This document shows, one piece after another, positions 51,375 through 60,076 of a DNA stretch of 64,000 nucleotides. A program made the translations under genes and the position numbers. The notes beneath the pieces were generated by a model. That model ran no database searches and was not told the origin of the DNA. It was given only the letters and a program-made list of their open reading frames with translations. Source of the DNA: Tous-C4FEB sp044356555 (GTDB lineage: Bacteria; Verrucomicrobiota; Verrucomicrobiia; Opitutales; Opitutaceae); NCBI GenBank assembly GCA_044356555.1, contig JBIKWB010000005.1:124001-188000 (forward strand), given 5' to 3'. Within the stretch, counting starts at the first letter, position 1. The number at the start of each line of letters is the position of its first letter.

Positions 51375-51809
51375 ATGCGCTTGATCGGGATCGACTATGG
51401 CACTCGCCGGCTGGGGCTCGCTTTCGGCGACGAGATTGGCGTGGCGACGCCGCTGCCGGCGCAAGTGGAGGCCGAGGCTGAACGGCGCTGGGCCGGAATG
51501 GTGGCGCAGGTGAAGGCGAGGCGGGCAACAGATCTCGTCCTCGGCTATCCGCTCAACATGGATGGAACGGCGGGATTTAAAGCGAAGGAAGTGGATGCGT
51601 TTGCCGCGCGGTTGAAAGCGGAACTCGGGCTGCCGGTGCACCTCGTTGACGAAACGCTCACGAGCCATGAGGCGGAGTCCACCATTTCGAAACATCGGCG
51701 ACGCGAGGTGCGGGCGAGCGGGATCGTGGATTCGCGGGCGGCGACGCTGATTCTACAGGATTTCCTTGATCAAAAATTTCCGCAGATTCCGCCGGATGAA
51801 TCGCGCTGA
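51375..51809 (+). CDS. ruvX: RuvX/YqgF-type RNase H-fold nuclease
   Basis: 144 residues, start MRLIGIDYGTRRLGLAFGD with the first catalytic Asp. LVLGYPLNMDGTAGFKAKEVDAFA and VDETLTSHEA (Glu) follow, and SGIVDSRAATLILQDFL supplies the last Asp. Members are essential in many bacteria for 16S rRNA 5'-end maturation and have Holliday-junction-type activity in others. Divergent from the moeZ-like gene. Confidence 0.93.
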   Translation: MRLIGIDYGTRRLGLAFGDEIGVATPLPAQVEAEAERRWAGMVAQVKARRATDLVLGYPLNMDGTAGFKAKEVDAFAARLKAELGLPVHLVDETLTSHEAESTISKHRRREVRASGIVDSRAATLILQDFLDQKFPQIPPDESR

Positions 51810-51860
51810 GGGAAAGGGGAAGATGGAGGGTGGCGCGGGACGCGCGTCGGCCGGCGAGAT

Positions 51861-51905
51861 GGATTGCCACGTCGTCCCGCGGGAGCGGGACTCTTGGCAA
51901 TGACA
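51861..51905. repeat. Palindromic repeat, family 2, copy 2 (contains truA start codon)
   Basis: ATTGCCA (51863-51869) and TGGCAAT (51895-51901) are perfect outer arms. GTCCCGC-GGGA-GCGGGAC forms the inner stem. The right end GGCAATGACA supplies the ATG at 51900 used by truA. Confidence 0.75.
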
Positions 51906-52673
51906 GAGACCAAGGAGCATGAGACCGGTGATGGAGGCACGCGCTGGAAGTGTGTGTGCGCTTACGACGGCGCGCCGTTTGCCGGTTGGCAGAGCCAAGC
52001 GGGAGGAAACAGTATTCAGGATGTGATTGAGGCGCGGCTGACGCAGATTTTTGGGACACCGCGGCGGATTCACGGCAGCGGTCGGACAGACGCGGGCGTG
52101 CACGCGCGGGCGCAGGTGTTTCACTTTGAGGCGGAGTGGCGGCATGGCGCGGAACGGCTGTTGGCGGCGATGCGCTCGGAGTTGTCGCCTGCGATTCAGA
52201 TCATCTCGGTCGGGCAGGTGTCCAAGGAGTTTCACGCGCGGTTTTCGGCGACGGGGAAGATCTACACGTATTACCTGCACCTCGGGGATGCGGATCCGTT
52301 TACGCGGCCGTATTGCTGGCCGGTGTTTCGCGAGCTCGATTTTGTCGCGATGGAAGCGGTGGCGGCGGAGTTGCGCGGCACGCATGATTTTAAGGCCTTC
52401 TCGGCGTTCAACGGCACGGAGCGCGAAGATACCGTGAGGGATTTGCGGCGGCTCGAGATCGCGCGGCGGGGGGCGAAGGTGCGGATCACGGCAGAGGCCA
52501 ACGGATTTCTCTACAAGATGGTTCGGAGTCTCGCGGGCGCGCTGGTAGCTGCAGGCGAAGGGCGGATGCCGGCGGAGGCGGTGCGGGCGATTTTGGCGGC
52601 GAAGGTGCGGACCAATGCCGTGCGCACGGCGCCGCCGCAGGGGTTGTTTTTGGAGAAGGTGCTCTACCGGTGA
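51900..52673 (+). CDS. truA: tRNA pseudouridine(38-40) synthase
   Basis: 257 residues. Conserved features: CVCAYDGAPFAGWQSQ, the catalytic Asp in HGSGRTDAGVHARAQVFHF, FSATGKIYTYYLHL and FLYKMVRSLAGALVAAGEG. It modifies positions 38-40 of the anticodon arm. The only in-frame ATG near the domain (51900) lies at the end of a family 2 repeat. It adds a 15-residue polar tail (MTETKEHETGDGGTR) not usual for the family. comF follows with a GTGA overlap. Confidence 0.94.
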   Translation: MTETKEHETGDGGTRWKCVCAYDGAPFAGWQSQAGGNSIQDVIEARLTQIFGTPRRIHGSGRTDAGVHARAQVFHFEAEWRHGAERLLAAMRSELSPAIQIISVGQVSKEFHARFSATGKIYTYYLHLGDADPFTRPYCWPVFRELDFVAMEAVAAELRGTHDFKAFSAFNGTEREDTVRDLRRLEIARRGAKVRITAEANGFLYKMVRSLAGALVAAGEGRMPAEAVRAILAAKVRTNAVRTAPPQGLFLEKVLYR

Positions 52674-53395
52674 GCGGGCTTGGCGAACTGTGGCGCGGGT
52701 TGGGCGACGTGGTGTTTCCGCCGTCGTGTGTGGGGTGTCGGGGCGTGGTCGAAAGGAGCGGATTCAACCACGTCTGCGTGAAGTGCGCGGGGCAACTCGA
52801 CTTTGTGGTGGCTCCGCACTGCTCGACGTGCGGATCGCCGTTCTACGGCGTCGTCGACGGTGAGCGGTCGTGTCCGCATTGCGCAGGGTTGAACCCGGCG
52901 TTTGGGTCGGGCTGCACGGCGGTGCTCTTTAAAGGACCGGCGCGCGCCCTCGTGATCGAGCTTAAGTATCATCGCGGGCGGCATGTCGTCGCGGACATGG
53001 CGGAGATATTTCGGCGTTCGCCCGAGATTCTGGCGGTGGTCACGGGTGCGGTGCTGGTGCCGGTGCCGCTGCACCCACGGAAGGCGCGCGAGCGGGGATT
53101 CAACCAAAGTGCGTTGCTGGCGGCGAGTTTGGCGCGGCTCGGAGGCGGACGGGTCGAGGAGGTGTTGCGACGGGAGGTGGACACGCCGACGCAGACGGCG
53201 TTCGACCGGAAAACGCGGCAGGCAAACCTCAAAAATGCCTTTGCACTGGCTCCGGGCGTGACGCTTACTCCGGGCCAACAATATGTGCTCGTTGATGATG
53301 TTTTCACCACCGGTTCCACGCTCAACAGTTGCGCGCGGGTCCTGCGTCGCGCCGGGGCTTTGAAACTCGACGTCGTCACCTTCGCCCACGGCTGA
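52670..53395 (+). CDS. comF: ComF-family phosphoribosyltransferase-like protein
   Basis: 241 residues, GTG start overlapping the truA stop. The N-terminus has two zinc Cys pairs (CVGC, CVKC, CSTC, CPHC). It is followed by LKYHRGRHVVADMAEIF, VPVPLHPRKARERGFNQSALLA and the PRPP-binding VLVDDVFTTGSTLNSCARVL. In competent bacteria ComF supports DNA uptake; elsewhere its substrate is not known. It sits in an operon-like run truA-comF-accD-folC. Confidence 0.93.
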   Translation: MSGLGELWRGLGDVVFPPSCVGCRGVVERSGFNHVCVKCAGQLDFVVAPHCSTCGSPFYGVVDGERSCPHCAGLNPAFGSGCTAVLFKGPARALVIELKYHRGRHVVADMAEIFRRSPEILAVVTGAVLVPVPLHPRKARERGFNQSALLAASLARLGGGRVEEVLRREVDTPTQTAFDRKTRQANLKNAFALAPGVTLTPGQQYVLVDDVFTTGSTLNSCARVLRRAGALKLDVVTFAHG

Positions 53396-53415
53396 TTTCC
53401 GTTCCTCTTTTCGCC

Positions 53416-54285
53416 ATGCATTTCGACAAACCGACTTACAAAGTCCGCAAAACCGCCAAGAAAGAGATTCCTAAGGGGCTCTACACGAAAGACCCGCTGA
53501 CGGGGGAAATCCTCTTCAACAAGGAGATCGAGGACAACCAGATGGTGGTGCCACGTAGCGGGCATCACTTCCCAATCGGGGCGCGGGCGCGGATCGAGTC
53601 GCTGTTCGACGGCGGCACGTTTGTGGAAACCGACGCCGGCGTGACCTCGGGCGATCCCTTGAAATTTGTCGATTCGCAGGCGTATCCCGAACGGATCAAA
53701 CGTTACAAGAAAGAGAGCGGCCTGCCCGAGGCGGTGATCTGCGGGATGGGCAAGATCCTTGGGATCAAAGTTTCGGTGGCGGTGATGGACTTTCGTTTTT
53801 GCGGCGGCGCGATGGGTGCGGCTGCGGGCGAAAAAATCACGCGGGCGATCGAGGCGGCCCTGGAGAAGAAAGTGCCGTGCATCATCTTCAGCGCTTCGGG
53901 CGGTGCGCGCATGCAGGAAGGGATTTTCTCGCTGATGCAGATGGCCAAGACGAGCGCGGCGCTTGGTCGGCTGGCGGAGGCGAAGTTGCCGTTTATATCG
54001 GTGCTGACGTCGCCCACGATGGGCGGAGTGACGGCGAGCTTTGCGACGTTGGGCGACGTGATCATAGCGGAGCCGGCGGCGTTGATCGGTTTTGCCGGCG
54101 CGCGGGTCATCAAGGACACCACGAAGCAATCGCTGCCGCCGGGGTTTCAGACGGCGGAGTTTCTGCTCAAACACGGCCTGATCGACCAGATCGTGCCGCG
54201 CTTGGAAATGCGCGAACGGCTGCGGGACCTGCTCGCGGCGTTGCACGCGAGGAAACGGCCGGTGGCGGTTGCCGGCAAAAACTGA
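53416..54285 (+). CDS. accD: Acetyl-CoA carboxylase carboxyltransferase beta subunit, zinc ribbon lost
   Basis: 289 residues. The carboxyltransferase body is conserved: GDPLKFVDSQAYPERIKRY, AVMDFRFCGGAMGAAAGEKITRA, FSASGGARMQEGIFSLMQMAKTSAAL and SPTMGGVTASFATLGDVIIAEP. With AccA it transfers carboxyl from carboxybiotin to acetyl-CoA. The N-terminal zinc ribbon aligns with E. coli (IPEGVWTK... against IPKGLYTK..., and DHHMRM against GHHFPI). All four cysteines are replaced: positions equivalent to C27, C30, C46 and C49 are D, T, V and S. The rest looks functional. Confidence 0.95.
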   Translation: MHFDKPTYKVRKTAKKEIPKGLYTKDPLTGEILFNKEIEDNQMVVPRSGHHFPIGARARIESLFDGGTFVETDAGVTSGDPLKFVDSQAYPERIKRYKKESGLPEAVICGMGKILGIKVSVAVMDFRFCGGAMGAAAGEKITRAIEAALEKKVPCIIFSASGGARMQEGIFSLMQMAKTSAALGRLAEAKLPFISVLTSPTMGGVTASFATLGDVIIAEPAALIGFAGARVIKDTTKQSLPPGFQTAEFLLKHGLIDQIVPRLEMRERLRDLLAALHARKRPVAVAGKN

Positions 54286-54328
54286 GTGCGTCCCGGGCTG
54301 CCGGGGTGTGGCGTTGTTTTTTCAAGCC

Positions 54329-55663
54329 ATGGGTGACGAACCGAAACTCGCCGATTATGCGGCGGTGCAGGATTATCTCTTCAGCCTCAAGGCGCAGGGC
54401 CTGAAGTTCGGCATCGATCGGATGCGACTGCTGGCGGGTGCGCTGGGGCAGCCGGAGCGTGCGGTGCCCTGCGTGCATATTGCGGGGACCAACGGCAAGG
54501 GGTCCGTCGCGGCGATGCTCGACGCGATCTTGAAGGAAACGGGACTGAGGCGCGGGCTCTATACCTCGCCGCACCTCGTGAGGTTGGGCGAACGCGTGCA
54601 GGTGGATCGGGTGTTGCTGGGCGAGCAGGAGATCATGGCCTACGCGCAGGAACTGCGGCCGGTGGCGGCGCGACTGGCGGCGGAGGGCGGCGCGGATGAC
54701 CATCCGAGTTTTTTTGAGTTCATGACGGCGATGGCGTTTTTGCAGTTCGCCCGGAAAAAGTGCGATGTGAACGTGATCGAGGTCGGCCTTGGCGGCCGGC
54801 TCGACGCCACGAATGTCGTGGCGCCGGCGGTGAGTGTGATCGCATCCATCGGGCTCGATCACTGCGAGATGTTGGGCAACACCGTCGAACTGATCGCCGC
54901 CGAGAAAGCCGGAATCATCAAGCCGGGCGTGCCGGTCGTGATGGGGCGGGTGGTGCCGGCGGTGGAGCGGGTGATCCGCGCGCGGGCGGCCGAGTGCGGG
55001 TCACGGGTCGTGAGCGTGGCGGAGGAGTTTGGCGAGGATCTGGCGACGTATCCGGCGACTAATTTGGAAGGGGATTACCAACGCTGGAACGCGGCGACGG
55101 CGACTTTGGCCGCGCGGGAGTTGGCGGCGAGGGAAGCGAAGGTGGGCGCGGTTTTGACGGACGAGTTGATCGCGCGTGGGCTGATGCAGGTCGATTGGCC
55201 AGGGCGCTGGCAACGAGTGCGGCTCGGCGGACGGCTCGTGGTGCTTGATGCGTCGCATAATCCGGACGGCGCGCAAGTGCTGGAGACGAGTTTGGCGCGG
55301 CTGGTGGCGGAGACGGGACGGGCGCCGGTGATCGTCACCGGGGTGCTCGGGGCGGCGCGGGCGCGGCCGCTCTTGGAGACGATCTGCCACTACGCGCGGG
55401 AGATCCACTTCGTCGTGCCGCAACAAGGGCGGGCCTGCGGCTACGAGGAACTCGAGGCGTTGTTGCCGGCGAGTTTTGCCGCGCGAGGCGGACGGGTGGT
55501 GCGTTCGACCGTGGAGACGATTTTCCCGCGCCGGGACGCGTGCACGGCAGGCGGACCGGATGACGTCGTCGTGGTGACAGGTTCGATTTATCTGCTCGGC
55601 GAAGTGATGGCGCGGCTGGCCCCGCAGCGCGGGCCGGGCGAGGGGCGCTTGCAGGATTTTTGA
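54329..55663 (+). CDS. folC: Folylpolyglutamate/dihydrofolate synthase
   Basis: 444 residues from the ATG at 54329. It has the Mur-ligase ATP loop HIAGTNGKGSVAAML, then LYTSPHLVRLGERVQV, VIEVGLGGRLDATNVV, IGLDHCEMLGNTVELIAAEKAGIIK and VLDASHNPDGAQVL. It adds glutamates to folates. ATG start lies 43 bases after accD, a common bacterial accD-folC pairing. folA is at 18.8 kb. Confidence 0.94.
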   Translation: MGDEPKLADYAAVQDYLFSLKAQGLKFGIDRMRLLAGALGQPERAVPCVHIAGTNGKGSVAAMLDAILKETGLRRGLYTSPHLVRLGERVQVDRVLLGEQEIMAYAQELRPVAARLAAEGGADDHPSFFEFMTAMAFLQFARKKCDVNVIEVGLGGRLDATNVVAPAVSVIASIGLDHCEMLGNTVELIAAEKAGIIKPGVPVVMGRVVPAVERVIRARAAECGSRVVSVAEEFGEDLATYPATNLEGDYQRWNAATATLAARELAAREAKVGAVLTDELIARGLMQVDWPGRWQRVRLGGRLVVLDASHNPDGAQVLETSLARLVAETGRAPVIVTGVLGAARARPLLETICHYAREIHFVVPQQGRACGYEELEALLPASFAARGGRVVRSTVETIFPRRDACTAGGPDDVVVVTGSIYLLGEVMARLAPQRGPGEGRLQDF

Positions 55664-55726
55664 GGGCGGGGCGGGGACGCGAGCGAGGTGAGGGCGAGGA
55701 CGCCGGTGCTCAGCGGGCGCGGCGAA

Positions 55727-55753
55727 GAGGGCGGGTCCGAGACCTCGCCCTAC
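55727..55753. repeat. REP-like palindrome (family 1)
   Basis: On the minus strand it reads GTAGGGCGAGGTCTCGGACC and folds with one bulged base. It lies between the convergent folC and purA ends, immediately before the purA stop. Confidence 0.7.
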
Positions 55754-55754
55754 T

Positions 55755-57299
55755 TCAGGTGAGCTGAACCAGATCGGCGGTGGCGGGGACGTCCTTTATG
55801 ATCTGGGACGGCTCGGGGCCGACGCCGAGGTAGCGGAGATTCGGAAGTTTCTCGGCGGCGGGCCACGGTTCGCCGGCGTAGGCGACGTCGAGCGTGCTCT
55901 TCATCATCGCGGCGACGTAGCGCTGGGCGTTTTTCGGGAGCTCGGCGAAGTGGCGGATTTTGGAAATGTCTTCGGTCCAGCCGGCGTGACGCGTGTAAAC
56001 GGGCTTGAGCGTTTTGCGGACGGCTTCGTTGCGCGGGACGTGGTGGTAGATTTTCCCGGAGGCGTCTTGGTAGGACGTGCAGATGAGAAGTTCGCCGTGC
56101 CACGCGCCGTCGTGCGTGAGGGCGTCGGACTTGTTGATCATCACGTCTTGGAAACCGCCGTAACGGAGGGCGTCGCCTTTCTCCACGGCGTCGAACCAGC
56201 CGACCATGCGCTGGCGGCCGGTGCTGGTGCCGAATTCGATCTGCTTGAGTTTGATGGCGAGCGGGTGGGCGTCGTCCATCTGCGTGAGGAAGGTATGCGT
56301 TCCGACCTTGGTATCGTAGGCCTTGGCGACGCCGAAGGTGTGGATACGCTGCACGGGAATGCCGGCGCTCTCGAAGAACTCGGGCGTGTAGGTGTGCGAG
56401 GCGGTGACGTTGGGCGAGAAGCCGTGGCGTTTGTCGAGCCAGTAGGCTTGGCCGAACTCGCCGATGATCGTGCGGCCGGCGTGCAGCTCGCGGAGGATGA
56501 GTTCGCGGACCTCGCCGATGTTGGGCGCGAGGGCGACGCCAGCGGCCCAAGTGACGGTGGTGAGGGCGTCGAGGTTGAGCGTGAAGGGCTCGGCGCCCCG
56601 GAAGCGGGTGAAGTCGAATTCCTCTTTAGGGAAGATGCCGAGCTCAATGGCTTCTGCATTGGCACGGACTTCGGCGGTCGTGAGTTTGTCGAAGAAGCCG
56701 GCGAAGGTTTCGGGGCTGACGCGGCAGACGTGTTGGATGACGCGCAGGGCGCGGTCGGCGCGCTGGGCGAGTTTGCGGGCGAAGAAATTGGGGCCGGCGT
56801 GGAAGTCGGAGAACGTCATCTGCCACTGGCCGATCTCGTCGGCGTAGGCGGGGGTGATGCCGCGGCCGGTGGAGCCGCGGGGTTCCTCGGCGAGGACTTT
56901 TTCGCGGTAGTCTTCCCACGCGAGATCGAGGAGGCGGTGGGTGAGATCGGTGACCATCGTGCGCTCGTCGATGAGGAGGCGTGACAGGATGGCGTGGCCC
57001 TTGGCTTCGAGGGGTTTGGTCTCCCACCAGATTTTGCGGGGATCGGCGACGACGCCGGAGCCGATGCAGAGGTGTTTCGCGTCGCGGACGACGACGCCGG
57101 CGGGGAGGAGGTTGAGCTTGATGCCGCCGGCGGTGTGGCCGGAGTTGGCACCGCCGTTGACCTTGAGGACGACGGAGACGGCGTGGGGCGTGCCGCGAAG
57201 TTCGTCGGCGACCTCGGGGATGAGGCGGCCTTTGCCTTCGTCTCCGAGGGAGATACCGACGTCGGCGATCAGTTGGCTGGAAAAAGGGAGGAGTGACAT
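55755..57299 (-). CDS. purA: Adenylosuccinate synthetase, divergent long form
   Basis: 514 residues, versus about 430 for most PurA. The core is recognisable: GISLGDEGKGRLIPEV (P-loop with the catalytic Asp), KVNGGANSGHTAGG with the catalytic His, GSTGRGITPAYADE, TGRQRMVGWFDAV and NKSDALTHDG (guanine recognition). The usual QWGDEGKG is SLGDEGKG here. Extra residues lie mainly in the middle (between about 150 and 260). It converts IMP to adenylosuccinate with GTP and aspartate. Start ATG at 57299; a longer frame upstream reads through unrelated sequence. Whether this is the only PurA cannot be told. Confidence 0.85.
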   Translation of the reverse strand: MSLLPFSSQLIADVGISLGDEGKGRLIPEVADELRGTPHAVSVVLKVNGGANSGHTAGGIKLNLLPAGVVVRDAKHLCIGSGVVADPRKIWWETKPLEAKGHAILSRLLIDERTMVTDLTHRLLDLAWEDYREKVLAEEPRGSTGRGITPAYADEIGQWQMTFSDFHAGPNFFARKLAQRADRALRVIQHVCRVSPETFAGFFDKLTTAEVRANAEAIELGIFPKEEFDFTRFRGAEPFTLNLDALTTVTWAAGVALAPNIGEVRELILRELHAGRTIIGEFGQAYWLDKRHGFSPNVTASHTYTPEFFESAGIPVQRIHTFGVAKAYDTKVGTHTFLTQMDDAHPLAIKLKQIEFGTSTGRQRMVGWFDAVEKGDALRYGGFQDVMINKSDALTHDGAWHGELLICTSYQDASGKIYHHVPRNEAVRKTLKPVYTRHAGWTEDISKIRHFAELPKNAQRYVAAMMKSTLDVAYAGEPWPAAEKLPNLRYLGVGPEPSQIIKDVPATADLVQLT

Positions 57300-57579
57300 G
57301 GGTTGCGGTGCAACCGAGTCAGGCCCGCGGGCGGAACGTCCCCTGTTGCTGAAAAGGAAAAGCGGAGCGGGCGGGGGGAGGGCAAACAAAAATCGGGGCG
57401 ATGACGCAGACTTCTGTACCGGCTGAGCGGGGAGGGCTGGCCGGAGTAATTTCCTTATGTAAATTCGCAAACAAGTGTTGCGCAAGAGGCTGGTGCAGCT
57501 GAGGTTCCTTGGACCCCGGTCGCGTTGAAGTGGTGGAATTAATCGCGAACAAACAAAGTCCGTAACGATAAATTTTAAT

Positions 57580-58716
57580 ATGAAAATAAAACTAAAAAAC
57601 CTCATGATCATGGTTCCGCGTCCGTCCGTGCTTTTTGCTTGGTCGGGTGCAGTGCTGGGCCTCGCGTTGCCGGTGGTCGCATGCACGGGAATCTCTCTCA
57701 TGTCCGCCGACGGCGGCGTGGTGGTGGCTCGCACGGTGGAGTGGGCGCTCGGCGATGCGCGGCATGACCGTCTGGCGCTGTTTCCCAGAAGCAAAGCCTT
57801 CACGGGTTTGACCCCGGGTGGCAGCAACGGGTTGAAGTGGGAGTCGCGCTACGGTTTTGTTTCCCTCACGGCCTATGGTCAAAATTACGGGCCTGATGGA
57901 ATGAATGAGGCGGGGCTTTATGTGGGGATGTATTATTTTCCCGGCTTCGCTGATTTCAGCCCGTATGAACCGGCGCAAGCGGGGCGTTCGCTGAGCGTGG
58001 GGGATTTCATGCAGTGGATGCTGTCGTCCTTCCAGACGGTGGCGGAAGTGCGGGCGCACTTGGACGAGGTGCGGGTGGTGAACGTCGAGGATCCGCGATT
58101 TGGCGGCGCGGCGCTGCCGTTCCACTGGAAGATCGCCGATGCCAGCGGGGCTTGCGTCGTGGTGGAGATCGTCGAGGGCGGTAAAGTAAAGATTTACGAT
58201 GCGGTGATGGGCGTCGTGACCAACTCGCCGGAGTATAGCTGGCACCTCACGAATTTGCGGAACTATCTCGGGCTCACGCCGGCGCCCCGCACGCCGCTGA
58301 CGCTCGGCGGGGTGAAACTCTCGCCGTTGGGCAGTGGTTCGGGGTTGGTGGGGTTGCCGGGTGATTTCACGCCGCCGTCGCGCTTTGTGCGAGCCGCGGC
58401 GTTGACGGCCTCGGCGCGGCCGCTCGCAACGGCGGACGATGCGGTATTTGAGGCATTTCGGATCCTCGATAACTTCAACATTCCGGTCGGCGCCTCGGCG
58501 ACGCCCGACAAGCTGGCCAAGGACATCACGAGTGCGACCCAGATCACGACGGTATCGGATTTGAAAAACCGGGTGCTTTATTTTCACTCAATGGACAACC
58601 GGCAGGTGCGTAAGATCGACCTGAGCAAAATCGATTTTTCAAAGATCGAGCAGCAGGTGTTGGAGGAAGGGGCGGATCGGAAACAGCAGGTGAAAGAACT
58701 CACCGTGCGGAGATAG
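57580..58716 (+). CDS. Secreted choloylglycine hydrolase/penicillin acylase-family Ntn amidase
   Basis: 378 residues. The signal peptide ends ALPVVACTGISLMSADGG; cleavage before Cys would expose the N-terminal nucleophile Cys typical of the linear-amide hydrolase family. ARTVEWALG, the Asn/Tyr motif YGPDGMNEAGLYVGMYYF and VVTNSPEYSWHLTNLRNYL are also family features. Known activities are bile-salt hydrolase, penicillin V acylase and acyl-homoserine-lactone acylase; the substrate here is unknown. The upstream region is markedly A+T-rich. A strong hairpin follows the gene. Confidence 0.88.
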   Translation: MKIKLKNLMIMVPRPSVLFAWSGAVLGLALPVVACTGISLMSADGGVVVARTVEWALGDARHDRLALFPRSKAFTGLTPGGSNGLKWESRYGFVSLTAYGQNYGPDGMNEAGLYVGMYYFPGFADFSPYEPAQAGRSLSVGDFMQWMLSSFQTVAEVRAHLDEVRVVNVEDPRFGGAALPFHWKIADASGACVVVEIVEGGKVKIYDAVMGVVTNSPEYSWHLTNLRNYLGLTPAPRTPLTLGGVKLSPLGSGSGLVGLPGDFTPPSRFVRAAALTASARPLATADDAVFEAFRILDNFNIPVGASATPDKLAKDITSATQITTVSDLKNRVLYFHSMDNRQVRKIDLSKIDFSKIEQQVLEEGADRKQQVKELTVRR

Positions 58717-58767
58717 CGCCCGAGGCGAGCCACCATCATTGGAGACGCCGAGACCTGCGCCGGGCCT

Positions 58768-58829
58768 GTTGACCCCGCGGTGCGGGTGACGGTCGCCCAG
58801 CGGGCGCGGGTTTAGGTCAACTCGGTTTT
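58768..58829 (+). terminator. Large inverted repeat with T-run after the Ntn amidase gene
   Basis: GTTGACC (58768-58774) pairs with GGTCAAC (58815-58821), and CCCGCG pairs with CGCGGG inside with a short bulge. TTTTT follows at 58825-58829. It fits a terminator, possibly bidirectional toward the lactonase gene. Confidence 0.45.
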
Positions 58830-58861
58830 TGGGCGAAGACTATCGGTCCACGAAGAATGAA

Positions 58862-60049
58862 TCAGGGCACGGGCACGAAGACCGCGGCGACGGGAGCAGG
58901 GACGGCGACGAGGGGGCCGGTGGGCGTGAGGCGGCCGGATTTGGGGTCGACGCGGAAGACGGCGACGGTGCTCGAGTCTTGGTTCTCGGCGAGTAGCCAG
59001 GTGCCGGTGGGGTCGAGTGCAAAGTGGCGCGGGGTTTTGCCGAGCGTGGAGACGCTTTCGAGGTAGGTGAGTTTACCCGTGGCGGTGTCGATGGCGTAAA
59101 CGACGAGAGTGTCGGCGCCGCGGTTGGAGCCGTAGAGGAATTTGCCGTTGGGGTGGACTTGGACCTCGGCGGTGCTGGTGCCTTTCGGGATGGCTTCGCC
59201 GGGCGGGAGCGTGGAGATGGTTTGGATCGAGGTGAGGGTGCCGGCGGTGGAGTCGTAGGCGAAGGCGGTCATCGTGCAGAGCAGTTCGTTGATGACGTAG
59301 ACGAACTTGCCCGTGGGATGAAAGGTAAGGTGGCGGGGACCGGAGCCGGGCGGGAGGGCGGTGCCGGCCGTGACGGAGGTGGGCGGCGAGCTGGGGGAGC
59401 TGGGGTGCAGGGTGAGTTGGGCGGTAGTGGGGGTGATGCGGTAAGCAATGACGCGGTCGATACCGAGGTCGGGGGCGAAGGCGAAACGGTTGTCGGGGGC
59501 GAAGTAGATGCCGTGGGCGTGCGGGGCTTTTTGGCGTCCGGGGTTTACGCTGGAGCCGGTGTGCTTGACGATCGAGCCGAGGGCGCCGAGGCGGCCGTCG
59601 GGTTGAAGAGAAATGGCCGAGACGCTGCCGCCGCTGTAGTTGGCGACGAGCAAGGTTTGGCCGGTGGCGTCGACGGCGAGGTGGCAAGGGCCGGGGCCGC
59701 CGGGGGATTGTTGATTGAGGAGGGTGAGCGCGCCGGTGGTCGGGTCGATGGCGTAGGCGGAGAGGCCGGCGGTGGGCGTGCGCTTGGGGTCGCTGCTTTC
59801 GTCGAGGGCGTAGAGAAATTTGCCGTTGGGATGGAGGGCGAGAAAGGCGGGGTCTTTGGCGGGTGCGACGAGTTCGGCGGGCGAGAGTCGGCCGGTGGTG
59901 ACATCGAGGCGCGAGCGGTAGATGCCTTGGCTTTCGGTTTTCGCGTTGGTGTAGGTGCCGAAGTAGACGTGGTAGGCTTGGGGCGCGGCGGCGAGCGGGG
60001 TGAACATGGCGAAGAGGAGGGCGAGGGAGGGGGCGAGGCGGTGGGACAT
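58862..60049 (-). CDS. Secreted seven-bladed beta-propeller lactonase (YbhE family)
   Basis: 395 residues, start ATG at 60049. A signal peptide (LAPSLALLFAMFTPLAAA) precedes repeated propeller strands (ALHPNGKFLYALDE, LAVDATGQTLLVANYSGG, TFHPTGKFVYVINE, VQVHPNGKFLYGSNRG, FALDPTGTWLLAENQ). The family includes cytosolic 6-phosphogluconolactonase. With a signal peptide, a periplasmic sugar lactone is more likely the substrate (inference). The in-frame extension upstream runs through CACGAAA-type repeats and is not coding. The sorbosone dehydrogenase gene is next in the same direction. Confidence 0.88.
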   Translation of the reverse strand: MSHRLAPSLALLFAMFTPLAAAPQAYHVYFGTYTNAKTESQGIYRSRLDVTTGRLSPAELVAPAKDPAFLALHPNGKFLYALDESSDPKRTPTAGLSAYAIDPTTGALTLLNQQSPGGPGPCHLAVDATGQTLLVANYSGGSVSAISLQPDGRLGALGSIVKHTGSSVNPGRQKAPHAHGIYFAPDNRFAFAPDLGIDRVIAYRITPTTAQLTLHPSSPSSPPTSVTAGTALPPGSGPRHLTFHPTGKFVYVINELLCTMTAFAYDSTAGTLTSIQTISTLPPGEAIPKGTSTAEVQVHPNGKFLYGSNRGADTLVVYAIDTATGKLTYLESVSTLGKTPRHFALDPTGTWLLAENQDSSTVAVFRVDPKSGRLTPTGPLVAVPAPVAAVFVPVP

Positions 60050-60076
60050 GGGAATTATTGGGGGCCGGAGATGTTT

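Noticed and set aside
55755..57299. PurA as PurZ (2-aminoadenine nucleotide synthesis)
   Set aside because: The catalytic Asp of GDEGKG is retained, whereas PurZ proteins replace it; no phage or nucleotide-diversifying genes are nearby.
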